NCBI GenBank assembly: GCA_903831255.1
Contig: CAIKWZ010000042.1
Location: 1 to 64,000 of the forward strand
Length of the DNA: 64,000 nt
From: an uncultured Alphaproteobacteria bacterium
GTDB taxonomy: Bacteria > Pseudomonadota > Alphaproteobacteria > Caulobacterales > Hyphomonadaceae
Direction: 5' to 3'
Shown: positions 34,363 through 43,935 of the stretch, piece by piece
How the letters are laid out: each line of letters starts with the position of its first letter
Position numbering within the stretch: the first letter of the stretch is position 1
The notes under the pieces: generated by a model
The model's database searches: none
What the model saw: the letters and a program-made list of their open reading frames with translations, nothing else
Told to the model about the DNA's origin: nothing
Position numbers and translations under genes: made by a program

Positions 34363-35106
34363 TCACCTCCAGTCCAGAGCGGCGCCGGTCATGATCCCCT
34401 CGGCGCGGTCAGTCAGCGCCCCGCCCGGCGACCGATGCAGTATGAGCCCTTCATACAGCCTGACCGGCCCCCTGCGCAGCCCTTTTCGGGCCCTTATAAG
34501 AATCCTGTTGGCGATCTCCCCCGGAGCGGGTCTCACGGGAAGGACCTCAATTTCACCCGCGCGACGATCGAAAAGCTCGAGCACCTCGGCGAGGGCCGCA
34601 GCCCGGTGGATCATGGTCACGCGCCCGCCCGGACGCGTCGCGTGCAGGAGGAAGAGCGCCCAGGCTTTCAGAGGCGTATGGGCCAGAAAAGCCCCCTCCT
34701 TTCCGGCCGCCGGCCGGCGCGTCTCGCCCGGCGCGTAAAAGGGAGGGTTGGCGAACGCCTGATCGAACGCGTTTTCCAGATCCGCAGGACGCTCGGCGAT
34801 ATCAGAGCGGACGACCTTCACCCTGCCGGACATGCCATTGAGCACGATGCTCGCCCTGGCGAATTCAAGCATCGCCTCATCACGCTCAAAACCTGAAAAA
34901 GACGCCCCTTCCAGCCTTGAAGCGGCACACAGAAGCGCCCCGCCGGCCCCGCTGCCGGCCTCGGCAAAGGCACCCCCGTCGCCCGCCGACAGACTGGCGG
35001 CGAGAAGCACGGCGTCCAGACCCGCGCGATAGCCGGTCGAGGGCTGGAAAAGCCGGAGACGTCCTCCAAGGAACCCGTCAGCTTCAGTCCCGTCGAACGC
35101 CGTCAC
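34363..35106 (-). CDS. tRNA1(Val) adenine N6-methyltransferase-like (TrmN6 family)
   Basis: 247 residues. A Rossmann SAM-binding fold: FAEAGSGAGGALLCAASRL (motif I, about 47-65), SGFERDEAMLEFARAS (acidic residue for the ribose), and the N6-adenine/glutamine methyltransferase motif FANPPFYAPG (NPPF near 118-121). The opening GRLRLFQPSTGYRAGLDAVLLAAS is characteristic of the YfiC/TrmN6 group, which methylates A37 of tRNA1(Val). GTG at 35106 is preceded by GGAGG. It is divergent from the polyprenyl synthase gene. Confidence 0.8.
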   Translation of the reverse strand: MTAFDGTEADGFLGGRLRLFQPSTGYRAGLDAVLLAASLSAGDGGAFAEAGSGAGGALLCAASRLEGASFSGFERDEAMLEFARASIVLNGMSGRVKVVRSDIAERPADLENAFDQAFANPPFYAPGETRRPAAGKEGAFLAHTPLKAWALFLLHATRPGGRVTMIHRAAALAEVLELFDRRAGEIEVLPVRPAPGEIANRILIRARKGLRRGPVRLYEGLILHRSPGGALTDRAEGIMTGAALDWR

Positions 35107-35266
35107 CTGAGCCCGCCTCCGACGGATCTGGAGGACGCGGATCGCGACAACTTGCCGCGAAGCCCGATTGAAGCGGGATTTCTCATTCTTGACCGTGTTC
35201 TCACGCGGTGAATATCGTATGAATTGCCGTCGGCGTGAAGCGCGTCGGAGTGCCGGACCTGAGGGG

Positions 35267-36295
35267 ATGAACGTGGCTCTTCATGCTGAAGCCCTGCCGC
35301 CGTCGGCCCCCGCCGGCAATCCGGTGGACCGGCTGACCACCATGCTGCGCGCCGATATGCGCCAGGTGGAGACGCTGCTCGCGGAGCGGGCGGCGAGCCC
35401 TGTGGCGACGATTCCGGATCTTTCTGGCTATCTCATATCGGCAGGAGGCAAGCGTCTGCGGCCTCTGATCACCCTCGCCTCGGCGCGCGCCGTCGGAGGA
35501 CACGGGGAGGCGGCGACCCACTGCCTTGCAGCCGCCGTCGAGTTTATCCACAGCGCAACCCTTCTGCATGACGATGTGGTCGACGACAGCGATCTCAGAC
35601 GGGGCAAGCCGGCGGCCAAGAATGTCTGGGGAGCGTCCGCGAGCATTCTGGTGGGAGATTTTCTGTTCGCGCGAGCCTTCACCCTGATGGTGGACACCCG
35701 CGATATCCGCGTTCTCGACATACTTTCGAGAGCCTCGTGCGTCATCGCTGAGGGCGAGGTCCGTCAATTGGCGGCTCTCGGACGGGCGGACCTGTCGGTT
35801 GCAGAGTACATGGCGATCGCCGAGGCGAAGACCGCAGCTCTCTTCGAAGCGGCGGCGCGAGCCGGCGCGCTGACCGGATGCGACAACGTCTCGATCGCCA
35901 ACAGTCTTGGCGAATACGGGCGCCGCCTGGGTCTCGCCTTTCAGATCGTCGACGACCTGCTGGACTATGGCGGAATGACGAGCGTGATTGGAAAATCCGT
36001 CGGGGACGACTTCAGGGAAGGCAAACTCACCCTCCCGGTTCTCTTCGCACGCGACCTCGGAGACGCCTCCGATCGCGCCTTCTGGCGCAGGACAATGAGT
36101 GATCGGGACCAGACGGACGCCGATCTCGCGACAGCGATCCGTCTGATCCGCACCTCAGGCGCCGCCGAACGAACCCTCGAGGCCGCCCGCGCTGAAGCGG
36201 ACGCAGCACGCGCCGCACTGGCGCAGGCCGCGAGCGGCCCCTTCGCCGATGAGTTGGCGCGACTGGCGGATTTCTGCGTTAATCGCGCCTGGTGA
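35267..36295 (+). CDS. polyprenyl diphosphate synthase (IspB type)
   Basis: 342 residues. The two Asp-rich motifs are visible: LLHDDVVDDSDLRRGKPAAKN (first aspartate-rich motif, DDVVD) and FQIVDDLLDYGG (second, DDLLD), with GGKRLRPLITL before the first. Residues between and the length fit long-chain synthases making octa- or decaprenyl diphosphate for ubiquinone. The product chain length is inferred. The ATG at 35267 starts MNVALHAEALPP; the open frame begins at 35168 but that part has no similarity. Gene is alone, divergent from the methyltransferase. Confidence 0.85.
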   Translation: MNVALHAEALPPSAPAGNPVDRLTTMLRADMRQVETLLAERAASPVATIPDLSGYLISAGGKRLRPLITLASARAVGGHGEAATHCLAAAVEFIHSATLLHDDVVDDSDLRRGKPAAKNVWGASASILVGDFLFARAFTLMVDTRDIRVLDILSRASCVIAEGEVRQLAALGRADLSVAEYMAIAEAKTAALFEAAARAGALTGCDNVSIANSLGEYGRRLGLAFQIVDDLLDYGGMTSVIGKSVGDDFREGKLTLPVLFARDLGDASDRAFWRRTMSDRDQTDADLATAIRLIRTSGAAERTLEAARAEADAARAALAQAASGPFADELARLADFCVNRAW

Positions 36296-36315
36296 GCGCG
36301 GCTTCCCCGAAGCGA

Positions 36316-37362
36316 TCACGCAAGACCGCGGCCGACCAGTCCGGCGCGGACGCCTGAAATCCGCACGCGGACGTGAACCCAGATGCTGGCGCCTGCGAGG
36401 GTCAGAAAAGCCATCAGTGGAAACCAGCCTCCGGCGATGCCGGCGACGAGCGACAGCGCCGCTGCGTTGATGGCCCAGACCGCGTGGACCGCCGACACCT
36501 GCCAGTGTCTCAGACCCGCCTTGATGGCGATCTGATAGCCGTGGTCGCGATGGGCCGACAGAAGGTTCTTTCCATTCAGCAAACGCCAGCCGAGCGTCAG
36601 GATAACGTCGGTCAGGAAAGGCAGCATCAGCGTCGGCGCAAGACAAAGCCAGTCCGGTCGCCTTTCCACCAGCAGCAGGCACAACCCCGCCAGCAGGCAT
36701 CCGGTCATCAGCGCCCCGGCATCCCCCGCGAACAGTCGACCGGGCACGTTCCAGACCAGGAACCCGGCCAGAGCCCCGCAAAGCGCCCCGGCGCAGAGAG
36801 CGATATCCGGCGCTCCAGCGACGATCGCACAGGCGCAAAGCCCGGCAGCGGCAATCGCAGCCATCCCCATCGACAGACCATTCGCCCCATCCATGAAATT
36901 GACCGCATTCATCATCAGGACGATCCAGGCCAGAGCCCCCAGCGCGGCCAGGAGCGGCGGCAGGGATAACTGTGCCCCCGGCCAGGGCGACAGGACATCC
37001 GGCCCGATCCCCGAAGCAGAAATCCAGATCCCGACACCAATCAGCAGAACGAGCTTCAGCGCGGCCCGCATCCCTCGCAAATCGTCGATAAGCCCGATGA
37101 GAAGAGCCAAAGCAGACGCGAAAAGTAAGGTCATCACGCCCTGTGACAAAGGCTGATCTCCGAGGAGGCCCGCTATCGTCAGCGCCAGGGCGACCGCGAG
37201 AAAAAAGCCGGCGCCCCCCATCGTTGGCACGGCCGTCAGCTGGGTCTTTCTCGGTTCGTCAGGCGCGTCTCTGACCCCGAAGGCCATAACCACCCGGCAC
37301 AGGCCCACCGCGACGGCGAACGCGATCAGGCATGCCGTCAGAAGCCATAAGCCGCTGGTCAT
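36316..37362 (-). CDS. MraY/WecA-family glycosyl-1-phosphate transferase (membrane)
   Basis: 348 residues, about ten hydrophobic segments. Family signatures: VPTMGGAGFFLAVALAL near 45-60, LLIGLIDDLRGM (DD motif), NAVNFMDGANGLSMGMA (NxxNxxDGxxxL, substrate/metal loop) and FAGDAGALMTGCLLA. AHRDHGYQ near the end matches the HxxH-type loop of WecA/WbcO rather than MraY. Such enzymes transfer sugar-1-phosphate to undecaprenyl phosphate, initiating O-antigen, teichuronic or other envelope glycans. GAGGAG precedes the ATG at 37362. It follows ispE by 13 bases. Confidence 0.85.
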   Translation of the reverse strand: MTSGLWLLTACLIAFAVAVGLCRVVMAFGVRDAPDEPRKTQLTAVPTMGGAGFFLAVALALTIAGLLGDQPLSQGVMTLLFASALALLIGLIDDLRGMRAALKLVLLIGVGIWISASGIGPDVLSPWPGAQLSLPPLLAALGALAWIVLMMNAVNFMDGANGLSMGMAAIAAAGLCACAIVAGAPDIALCAGALCGALAGFLVWNVPGRLFAGDAGALMTGCLLAGLCLLLVERRPDWLCLAPTLMLPFLTDVILTLGWRLLNGKNLLSAHRDHGYQIAIKAGLRHWQVSAVHAVWAINAAALSLVAGIAGGWFPLMAFLTLAGASIWVHVRVRISGVRAGLVGRGLA

Positions 37363-37375
37363 CGCCGGGGGCTCC

Positions 37376-38302
37376 TCATGACGCCCGCATTCCCGGGCCG
37401 GACGTCGACGAGCCCCGAAGGACGGTCGGACGCACCCAGTAACGGGGCTCTTCCGCGGACAATCGGGCCGCCGCCTCGATGGCTTCGCTCTCGGTATCAT
37501 AAAGAGCGAAACATGTCGGCCCGCTCCCCGACATCCTCGCCAGCCGACAGCCGGGCGTCGCAGATAGCGCAGTCAGAACGCGGCCGATTTCAGGACGCAG
37601 CGCCCGCGCCGCCTCCTCAAGATCGTTGCGATAGCTTGCGACCGCCAGAGCGAAGCTGGCGGCGTCGCTCCCCTCGGGAGGGGCGCGATGCTCGAACGCA
37701 TGAACGGCGGCCAGCTTATCGAAACGCCTGAAGACCTTCCGGGTTTCAAGGGGAACGCCGGGATTGACCAGAACCGCGGGCAGATCAGGCGCGATCGCCT
37801 CAATCAGCTGCTCACCGGCCCCACGCATGACAAGGGGGCGCGATCGAACACACGCCGGAACATCCGAACCGATCTGAGCCCCCATCGTCTCGAGGGCTTC
37901 CAGTGAAAAACCAACCTCCCACATGGCGTTGAGCAGCCTGAGCGTCGCGGCTGCATCTGCCGATCCGCCTCCGACACCGCCTGCAGTCGGCAGATCCTTA
38001 TGCAGGACAAGAGACGCCCCGATCATCGTGCGTCCGCACGCTTCACGCAGAAGCTGAGCCGCCTCCAGAACGAGATTTCCCTTTGGAGATTTCAGGGCGC
38101 GGGCCCCAGGCCCGGTGAGATGCAGCTTCAGGTGAGGCGCCTGACGCGCTCCGACACGGTCAGAGGCCCGCTTGTCGGCGAACATCACGAAGCTGTCGAG
38201 GGGATGGAACCCCCCTTGTCCCGCCGGACCGACATGCAGATACAGATTGACCTTGGCCGGCGCCCACTCAGTCACCAGCGTGGGAGAGGCGAAATCGTTC
38301 AC
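37376..38302 (-). CDS. ispE: 4-diphosphocytidyl-2-C-methyl-D-erythritol kinase IspE
   Basis: 308 residues. GHMP kinase fold: AKVNLYLHVGP near residue 16, the ATP loop PTAGGVGGGSADAAATLRLLN near 106-126 and the C-terminal MSGSGPTCFALYD. It phosphorylates CDP-methylerythritol in the MEP isoprenoid pathway. The GTG start overlaps the TPR gene stop (GTGA at 38299-38302). The neighbouring TPR-ispE order is common in Alphaproteobacteria. Confidence 0.92.
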   Translation of the reverse strand: MNDFASPTLVTEWAPAKVNLYLHVGPAGQGGFHPLDSFVMFADKRASDRVGARQAPHLKLHLTGPGARALKSPKGNLVLEAAQLLREACGRTMIGASLVLHKDLPTAGGVGGGSADAAATLRLLNAMWEVGFSLEALETMGAQIGSDVPACVRSRPLVMRGAGEQLIEAIAPDLPAVLVNPGVPLETRKVFRRFDKLAAVHAFEHRAPPEGSDAASFALAVASYRNDLEEAARALRPEIGRVLTALSATPGCRLARMSGSGPTCFALYDTESEAIEAAARLSAEEPRYWVRPTVLRGSSTSGPGMRAS

Positions 38303-40101
38303 CGAAGCCTCCGCAATCCAGTCGTCGCCGCAGCGCCTGCTTCAGGAAGGCCGCTCTCGATACGCTGGCGCAGATCCGCCTCAAGAGACGCCGATGGAGA
38401 CAGGGTCAGCGCCCGTCGCCACTCGTGATCGGCTTCTCGCCGACGATCAGACCGCCAATAAGCGTCGCCGAGATGGGCGCTGATGACGCTGTCGGCCGGG
38501 GCCAACTCGCTCGCCCGTTCAAGCTGCTCGATCGCCTCCTCAAGCGCCCCGAGGCGATAGAGGGCCCAGCCAAGACTATCGACGATGTGGGGAGCCTCAG
38601 GATCACGCGCGAGCGCACGACGAATGAGTCGAATGCCTTCTTCAGGATTGAACCCTCGATCCACCCAGAAAAAGCCCAGAAAATTGAGCAGTTCAGGCTG
38701 ATCGGGAGCAAACTCGACCGCCCTGAGAAGATCCTTTTCAGCGTCGCTCCATAGTCCCTGTCTCTCCCTCACCCGGGCGCGTTCGAACAATGCCTTCCAG
38801 TCCGCCCGCCCTCCCGCCTCGTCTCCGGCGATCATCCTGGAGAGGACCTCCTCCGCCTGAGCAGGCCGCTCAAGGGTCATGTAAAGGTCCGCCAGACGGA
38901 ACGTGAGCGTGCGTCCGATCCGCATTGAGGCCAGTGTGGCGGCTACGCTCATGGCGTCGGGATTGCGTCCCAGCCGGTGAAGGAGAAAGCCCCCTTCGGC
39001 CTGCGCGGCTGCATAATACGGAGACCCGGGACCAATCGCAGCAATCTGCATGAGCGCATCTTCAACGCGTTCCTGCTCAGCCAGAGCCGCGGCGAGATCC
39101 ATTCGAGCCGCATCAAGCCCCGGATGCAATCGCAGAGAGAGATGAAGATAGATTCGAGCGAGCTGAGGATTGACGCCTCGAAGAGCGCCCGCCGACAAAG
39201 CGTACAGAGCAACCCCCGCCCCCTGGCGCGTCGTCAGGCGCGGCGGAGGAGACGTCTTTCCGGAAGCGAGTTCAGCGGCAAACGCCTCCGTCTCGATCGC
39301 GGGACCTGTATCCGCCGAGTAAGCGGCGAGGATCGCCCCCGCTCTGTCGAAATCCCCTGACATGGCCAGCAGACGCAGGTGCGCATCCGTGATCACCCCG
39401 AGACGAACCCCGAGCCGCCAGGCCTCTTCAAAAGCCGCAAGCGCCTGATCCCCGCGTCCTGCTGAGAGGTGAATGAACGCCTGAATGGCGATGTCGTCAC
39501 CCGCAAACAGTCGTCGGCCTGCGACCGGCGAGAGGCGGTCGATGCCGGCGTCCGGATTCGCTTCGGCGAGAACATAGGCGCCGAGATATCGCACCGCTGA
39601 AGCGTTCAGAACATCAGCCGCCAGGGCCTGCAATCGAACGCTGGCGCGTCGGTTGCGCGCCTCCGCGATTTCCTCCACCGCCAGCACGAGACCGGCGAAG
39701 CCCGACGCGGCCGCGACCGAAGGATCCGCTCCGACGGCGAGCTTCTGAGCCGTCGAGAGGTCGCCTTCAATCAGGGCGCTCGCCACTGCGCGATCAAGAG
39801 CAAGAGCATCCTCCGGCGTTCGGTCGAAGGCCTGCCGGTAATACGAGGCGGCCGCGCGCGTGTCTCCGACGAGGCCCGCATACCGCGCAGCCAGATAATC
39901 GCCATAGGCTTCCGGCGGGGTGGCTGTCGGGGTCGGCAAATCGGCGATGTCGAACGTCACCGGAGATGAGCTGTCAGGCGCGCTCGCACATCCCGCAGAG
40001 ATGAGCGCGACGCCCACGCCCAGCGCCATCCCGGCCCCGATACGAAGCCGTTTCGGGGACCGCGGAAGCGGACGGACGTCAGATGTCGCTGGCAGGGCCA
40101 C
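38299..40101 (-). CDS. TPR-repeat lipoprotein (second of a tandem pair)
   Basis: 600 residues from a GTG at 40101, which overlaps the upstream gene by 23 bases. The n-region SDVRPLPRSPKRLRIGAG and core MALGVGVALISAGC give a lipobox cysteine near 38. The rest is alpha-helical TPR repeats, densest near the C-terminus (LLNFLGFFWVDRGFNPEEG, DSLGWALYRLGALEEAIEQLERA, HLGDAYWRSDRRREADHEW). Its C-terminal repeats resemble those of the neighbour at 40079-42085. Such outer-membrane TPR lipoproteins act as scaffolds; a specific role is not known. The start is the least certain part. Confidence 0.75.
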   Translation of the reverse strand: MALPATSDVRPLPRSPKRLRIGAGMALGVGVALISAGCASAPDSSSPVTFDIADLPTPTATPPEAYGDYLAARYAGLVGDTRAAASYYRQAFDRTPEDALALDRAVASALIEGDLSTAQKLAVGADPSVAAASGFAGLVLAVEEIAEARNRRASVRLQALAADVLNASAVRYLGAYVLAEANPDAGIDRLSPVAGRRLFAGDDIAIQAFIHLSAGRGDQALAAFEEAWRLGVRLGVITDAHLRLLAMSGDFDRAGAILAAYSADTGPAIETEAFAAELASGKTSPPPRLTTRQGAGVALYALSAGALRGVNPQLARIYLHLSLRLHPGLDAARMDLAAALAEQERVEDALMQIAAIGPGSPYYAAAQAEGGFLLHRLGRNPDAMSVAATLASMRIGRTLTFRLADLYMTLERPAQAEEVLSRMIAGDEAGGRADWKALFERARVRERQGLWSDAEKDLLRAVEFAPDQPELLNFLGFFWVDRGFNPEEGIRLIRRALARDPEAPHIVDSLGWALYRLGALEEAIEQLERASELAPADSVISAHLGDAYWRSDRRREADHEWRRALTLSPSASLEADLRQRIESGLPEAGAAATTGLRRLR

Positions 40102-42085
40102 GACGACGCTCAAGAGGCACTTCGGGCGTATCACGCCGCACAGGGGCAGGCTTTGTAAGGCCTGAGGCGATCTTGGAGGATATGGCTGGGAGCTCATGCG
40201 CAGGCGGCCGAGCCCTGACAGCCTCCTGCCAGCTCGCGCGAGCGGCCTCCTCCTCGCCCAGACGCCAGCGAATGTCGCCCATGTGATCATGCAGTTCCCA
40301 GTGGTCGAAGGGCTCATAGGCGGCAATGGCGAGGGTCAGATACCGCTCCGCCTCCTTGAAATCCCCATACTGGTAATAAGCCCATCCAAGGCTGTCGAGC
40401 AGATTGGGTTCATCTGGAGACAGACGACTGGCCTGCTTGAGCATCTTGAAGCCTTCCTCAAGCTCCTCCTCACTCGCATAACCGTCGATGAGGGAGTATC
40501 CGAAATTGTTCATCAACCCGACATCGCCGGGAGAATCGACCATCATCTCCCTCATGATCTGCAGCCCCTCCGGTCGCTGAGGCGACTTCACCAGCATCGA
40601 TGAAAGAAACTGCTGGGTGGTCGCATTGTCTGCGAGGGTGCGGGCCTCCCGGGCCGAAACGATGGCGGCCTGCACATTCCCGCCCTGAAAGTGCGTCTGC
40701 CCCCGCGTCAGCAGGGCCGCCAGCTTTCGATCCTCGTCCAGACCGCCTCGCAGAGCCTGATCGATCAGCTGGAGCGCCCGATCGGTTCGTCCCGCCTCCG
40801 ACAACGCCGAAGCTGCGGACAATTTGGACTGAGGATCAGCCTCCAGCGACAGCGAGCGCTCCACCATCGCGTTCAGCGCCTCCGGGGAGCCTAGCTGGAG
40901 AGCCGCGAGCCCGCCCGATATAGCCAGCTGCGCCGCCTGCTCCCGACGCGGCGAACCGGACTGCGCGACCCGGAGAGCCGCCTCGAAATATCCGTTCCGA
41001 TACAGCGACCCCACCTCTTCCAGACGGATATCGCCATTGTCCGGATCGAGCAGCAGCGCGCTCTGCCTCAGAGACGAAAGAAGCTGATTGAACGGCGCCT
41101 TGGCGCCGCGACCGACCATCATACCCATGATGGTCTGTCTTTGCTCGACCACGTCCGCTTCATCGGCAATCGCCAGAGCCATCGCCTGACGGAGCGTCCG
41201 GGGCTTCGGCGCACTCTTGCTGGAACGGGCGTCGGCTAGCCTCTGGGCGACAAAGCCGTCATCAGGAGCGGCGGCTGCAAGGCGTTCCAGAAGCGCCACA
41301 GCGTCGGGGCCCCGGCCGGCAGCCCGCAGCAACTCAGCCTGACGCAGCGCCAGAAGTCTCTGACCGTTGAACGCAATCGCGGACGCAAGAAACGCGGGTG
41401 TCCCGGCGGTTCGCGGATCCGGCGGCGCAAACTCATCAGGCGCCTCCTCATAAACCGCCAGAGCTCCGTCGATATCCCCCATCCCTTCAGCAAGCAGAGC
41501 CCGGTGACCCAGAAGCGTCGCTCCGGGAAGGAGACGGCCCAGTTTCGCCATATCCGATCTCGCGGTTTCCGCCCGACCTGCGAACGCCATCACCCAGGGT
41601 CGAAGGTGGTCAGCACTCAGGATCTCAGGCGCCGGTTTCTCGGCCATTCGGTCCAGAATATCCTGGGCGCGCGGGATCTGGTCCCCGGAAAGGGCGTCCA
41701 CGATCGCATACCCCCAGGCCCCGGAGTTCTTGTCTTCAGAGTAGTCCGACGCCACCCGCTCCATGAACGCTGCCATATCCGCCCGGGCGAGCATCTCAGA
41801 GGGCCCCGGATAGGGACTTTCCGGCGGGCTGGAGGGACGTGTCGCCTCCGCTGCAGGCGAAACCCTTCCCGGGGTCGCGGCGGCCGTGAGGGTCGTCTGA
41901 AGCTGCTCTCGCGGCAGGCCGCCGCAGGTTGATACAGGCTGCACCACGCCTCCGCCTCCGGCGGATGGCGCATATATGAACACCGTTCGGCACCCTCCGG
42001 ATCCCGAAAGACCGTCCGCGGCGCAGCCGCCAAGGACGCCCAGGGCGGCGACGCCGCCAAGCAGGGTACGGATATGTGACGTCAT
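40079..42085 (-). CDS. TPR-repeat lipoprotein (first of a tandem pair)
   Basis: 668 residues. MTSHIRTLLGGVAALGVLGGC is a lipoprotein signal with lipobox VLGGC. A Ser/Gly/Pro-rich linker follows, then TPR repeats across about 100-640, including LMNNFGYSLIDGYASEEELEEG, DSLGWAYYQYGDFKEAERYL and HMGDIRWRLGEEEAARASW. These C-terminal units align with the downstream gene, showing a local duplication. AGGATAGAGAGC precedes the ATG at 42085. Both lie between ETF-QO and ispE. Confidence 0.8.
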   Translation of the reverse strand: MTSHIRTLLGGVAALGVLGGCAADGLSGSGGCRTVFIYAPSAGGGGVVQPVSTCGGLPREQLQTTLTAAATPGRVSPAAEATRPSSPPESPYPGPSEMLARADMAAFMERVASDYSEDKNSGAWGYAIVDALSGDQIPRAQDILDRMAEKPAPEILSADHLRPWVMAFAGRAETARSDMAKLGRLLPGATLLGHRALLAEGMGDIDGALAVYEEAPDEFAPPDPRTAGTPAFLASAIAFNGQRLLALRQAELLRAAGRGPDAVALLERLAAAAPDDGFVAQRLADARSSKSAPKPRTLRQAMALAIADEADVVEQRQTIMGMMVGRGAKAPFNQLLSSLRQSALLLDPDNGDIRLEEVGSLYRNGYFEAALRVAQSGSPRREQAAQLAISGGLAALQLGSPEALNAMVERSLSLEADPQSKLSAASALSEAGRTDRALQLIDQALRGGLDEDRKLAALLTRGQTHFQGGNVQAAIVSAREARTLADNATTQQFLSSMLVKSPQRPEGLQIMREMMVDSPGDVGLMNNFGYSLIDGYASEEELEEGFKMLKQASRLSPDEPNLLDSLGWAYYQYGDFKEAERYLTLAIAAYEPFDHWELHDHMGDIRWRLGEEEAARASWQEAVRARPPAHELPAISSKIASGLTKPAPVRRDTPEVPLERRRGPASDI

Positions 42086-42154
42086 GCTCTCTATCCTCAT
42101 GGACCAGCTTCACCTGATCTCGGGACCGACCTTAACCGACCCCGAGGGGAAAAC

Positions 42155-43828
42155 CTACATGTTCGGATAGTTTGGCCCCCCTCCGCCCACCGGCGTCGTC
42201 CAGTTAATGTTCTGGTTGGGATCCTTGATATCACACGTCTTGCAGTGGACGCAGTTCTGCGAGTTGATCTGGAGCCGGTGCTTGCCGGGACTGTCCTCGA
42301 CCCACTCGTAAACGCCCGCCGGACAGTATCGATTGGATGGACCGCCGAACACGCCAAGCTCGCTCGAAGCCTGAAGATCGAGATTCTGGACCTTCAGATG
42401 GATCGGCTGCCCCTCCTCATGATTGGTGAACGAGTAAGCAACGCTCGTCAGACGATCAAAGGAGATGACCCCGTCGGGCTTGGGGTAGGCGATCTTGCGA
42501 TGCTTGGAGGCCGGCTCAAGGGAGGCCGCGTCCGTCTTGCCGTGCTTGAGCGTTCCAAAAAGTGAAAAGCCGCCCAGAAGGGTCGTGCACCAGAGATCGA
42601 AGCCAGTCATCATCACGCCAAGCGCCGTGCCCCAGCGGGACCAGAGGGGTTTCGCGTTGCGGACCGCCTTGAGCTCCCGGGCGACCCAGCTGGCTTCGAA
42701 CGCCTCGGGATAAGCGCGCAGCTCGTCGCCCTGACGCCCCTCGGCCACCGCCTCATAGGCGGCCTCAGCCGCCAGCATGCCGGTCTTCATGGCGTTGTGG
42801 CTGCCCTTGATCCGCGGGAGGTTCACGAAGCCTGCCGAACAGCCGATCAGGGCCCCGCCCGGGAAGATCAGCTTCGGGATGGACTGCCATCCGCCCTCGG
42901 TGATGGCGCGTGATCCGTAGGAGATGCGGGTGCCCCCTTCGAGGAACTTCGACACCTCAGGATGATGCTTGAACCTCTGGAACTCCTCAAACGGAGACAG
43001 CCACGGGTTCTTGTAGTTCAGATGCACGACGAGGCCGATCGAGACGTAGTTGTCTCCAAAGTGGTAAAGGAACGTGCCGCCGCCGGTCTTGTTGTCGAGA
43101 GGCCAGCCGAAAGTATGCTGCACATACCCGGAACGGAAATTCTCCGGGCGGATCTGCCACAGCTCCTTGATCCCGATCCCGAACTTCTGGGGCTGCCGTC
43201 CCTCGCTGAGCTTAAACTCGCTGATCAGCCTCTTGGCGATCGACCCGCGAACGCCCTCTGCGATCAGAACGTACTTGCCGTTAAGCTCCATGCCCGGCTG
43301 ATAATCCGGACCTGGCTGGCCGTCCCGATCAAGACCAATCACTCCGGCGACAACCCCTTTGACCGAGCCGTCCTCCCGGTAGGTGAGATCGGAGCATGAA
43401 AAGCCCGGATAAATCTCGACCCCCATAGCCTCCGCCTGCTGGGCGAGCCAGCGGCAGACATTGGCCAGAGAGGCGATGTACATCCCGTGATTCTTCAGCA
43501 TTGGCGGCAGGGGAAAGGACGGCAGGGTCACCGAGCCCTCGGGCCCCAGCACCAGGAACCGATCCTCCGTCACTTCCGTCTCAAGCGGACATCCCAGCGC
43601 CTTCCAGTCCGGAATGAGCTCATTAAGGGCGCGGGGATCAATGACCGCGCCGGAGAGGATATGAGCCCCAACTTCCGAGCCTTTTTCGAGCACCACAACC
43701 GAAAGGTCACGTCCATCGCGCGCCGCCAGCTGCTTCAGGCGAATCGCCGCTGACAGCCCCGCAGGCCCGCCGCCGACGATAACGACGTCAAAATCCATGG
43801 ACTCCCGTTCCACCGCTTCCGCTGTCAT
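42155..43828 (-). CDS. electron transfer flavoprotein-ubiquinone oxidoreductase
   Basis: 557 residues, full length. FAD-binding DVVIVGGGPAGLSAAIRL at about 14-31; DKTGGGTFLYHFGDNYVSIGLVVHL and the C-terminal [4Fe-4S] cysteines CPAGVYEW and CVHCKTCDIKDPNQNINWTTP. It accepts electrons from ETF at the membrane surface and reduces ubiquinone, linking acyl-CoA and amino acid dehydrogenases to respiration. etfB begins at the right edge of the window and an acyl-CoA dehydrogenase lies at 48184. Single gene upstream of the TPR pair, divergent from the glycosylase. Confidence 0.96.
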   Translation of the reverse strand: MTAEAVERESMDFDVVIVGGGPAGLSAAIRLKQLAARDGRDLSVVVLEKGSEVGAHILSGAVIDPRALNELIPDWKALGCPLETEVTEDRFLVLGPEGSVTLPSFPLPPMLKNHGMYIASLANVCRWLAQQAEAMGVEIYPGFSCSDLTYREDGSVKGVVAGVIGLDRDGQPGPDYQPGMELNGKYVLIAEGVRGSIAKRLISEFKLSEGRQPQKFGIGIKELWQIRPENFRSGYVQHTFGWPLDNKTGGGTFLYHFGDNYVSIGLVVHLNYKNPWLSPFEEFQRFKHHPEVSKFLEGGTRISYGSRAITEGGWQSIPKLIFPGGALIGCSAGFVNLPRIKGSHNAMKTGMLAAEAAYEAVAEGRQGDELRAYPEAFEASWVARELKAVRNAKPLWSRWGTALGVMMTGFDLWCTTLLGGFSLFGTLKHGKTDAASLEPASKHRKIAYPKPDGVISFDRLTSVAYSFTNHEEGQPIHLKVQNLDLQASSELGVFGGPSNRYCPAGVYEWVEDSPGKHRLQINSQNCVHCKTCDIKDPNQNINWTTPVGGGGPNYPNM

Positions 43829-43935
43829 TGTACCTCTCTCCAGACCGGCCCGGGCTCGGGGGCTGATTTTTCGCGCGTTCCGCGTTACTTAGACCACAGC
43901 CGGCGCAGTCAACAAGGTTGAGACCAGAGACTGTC

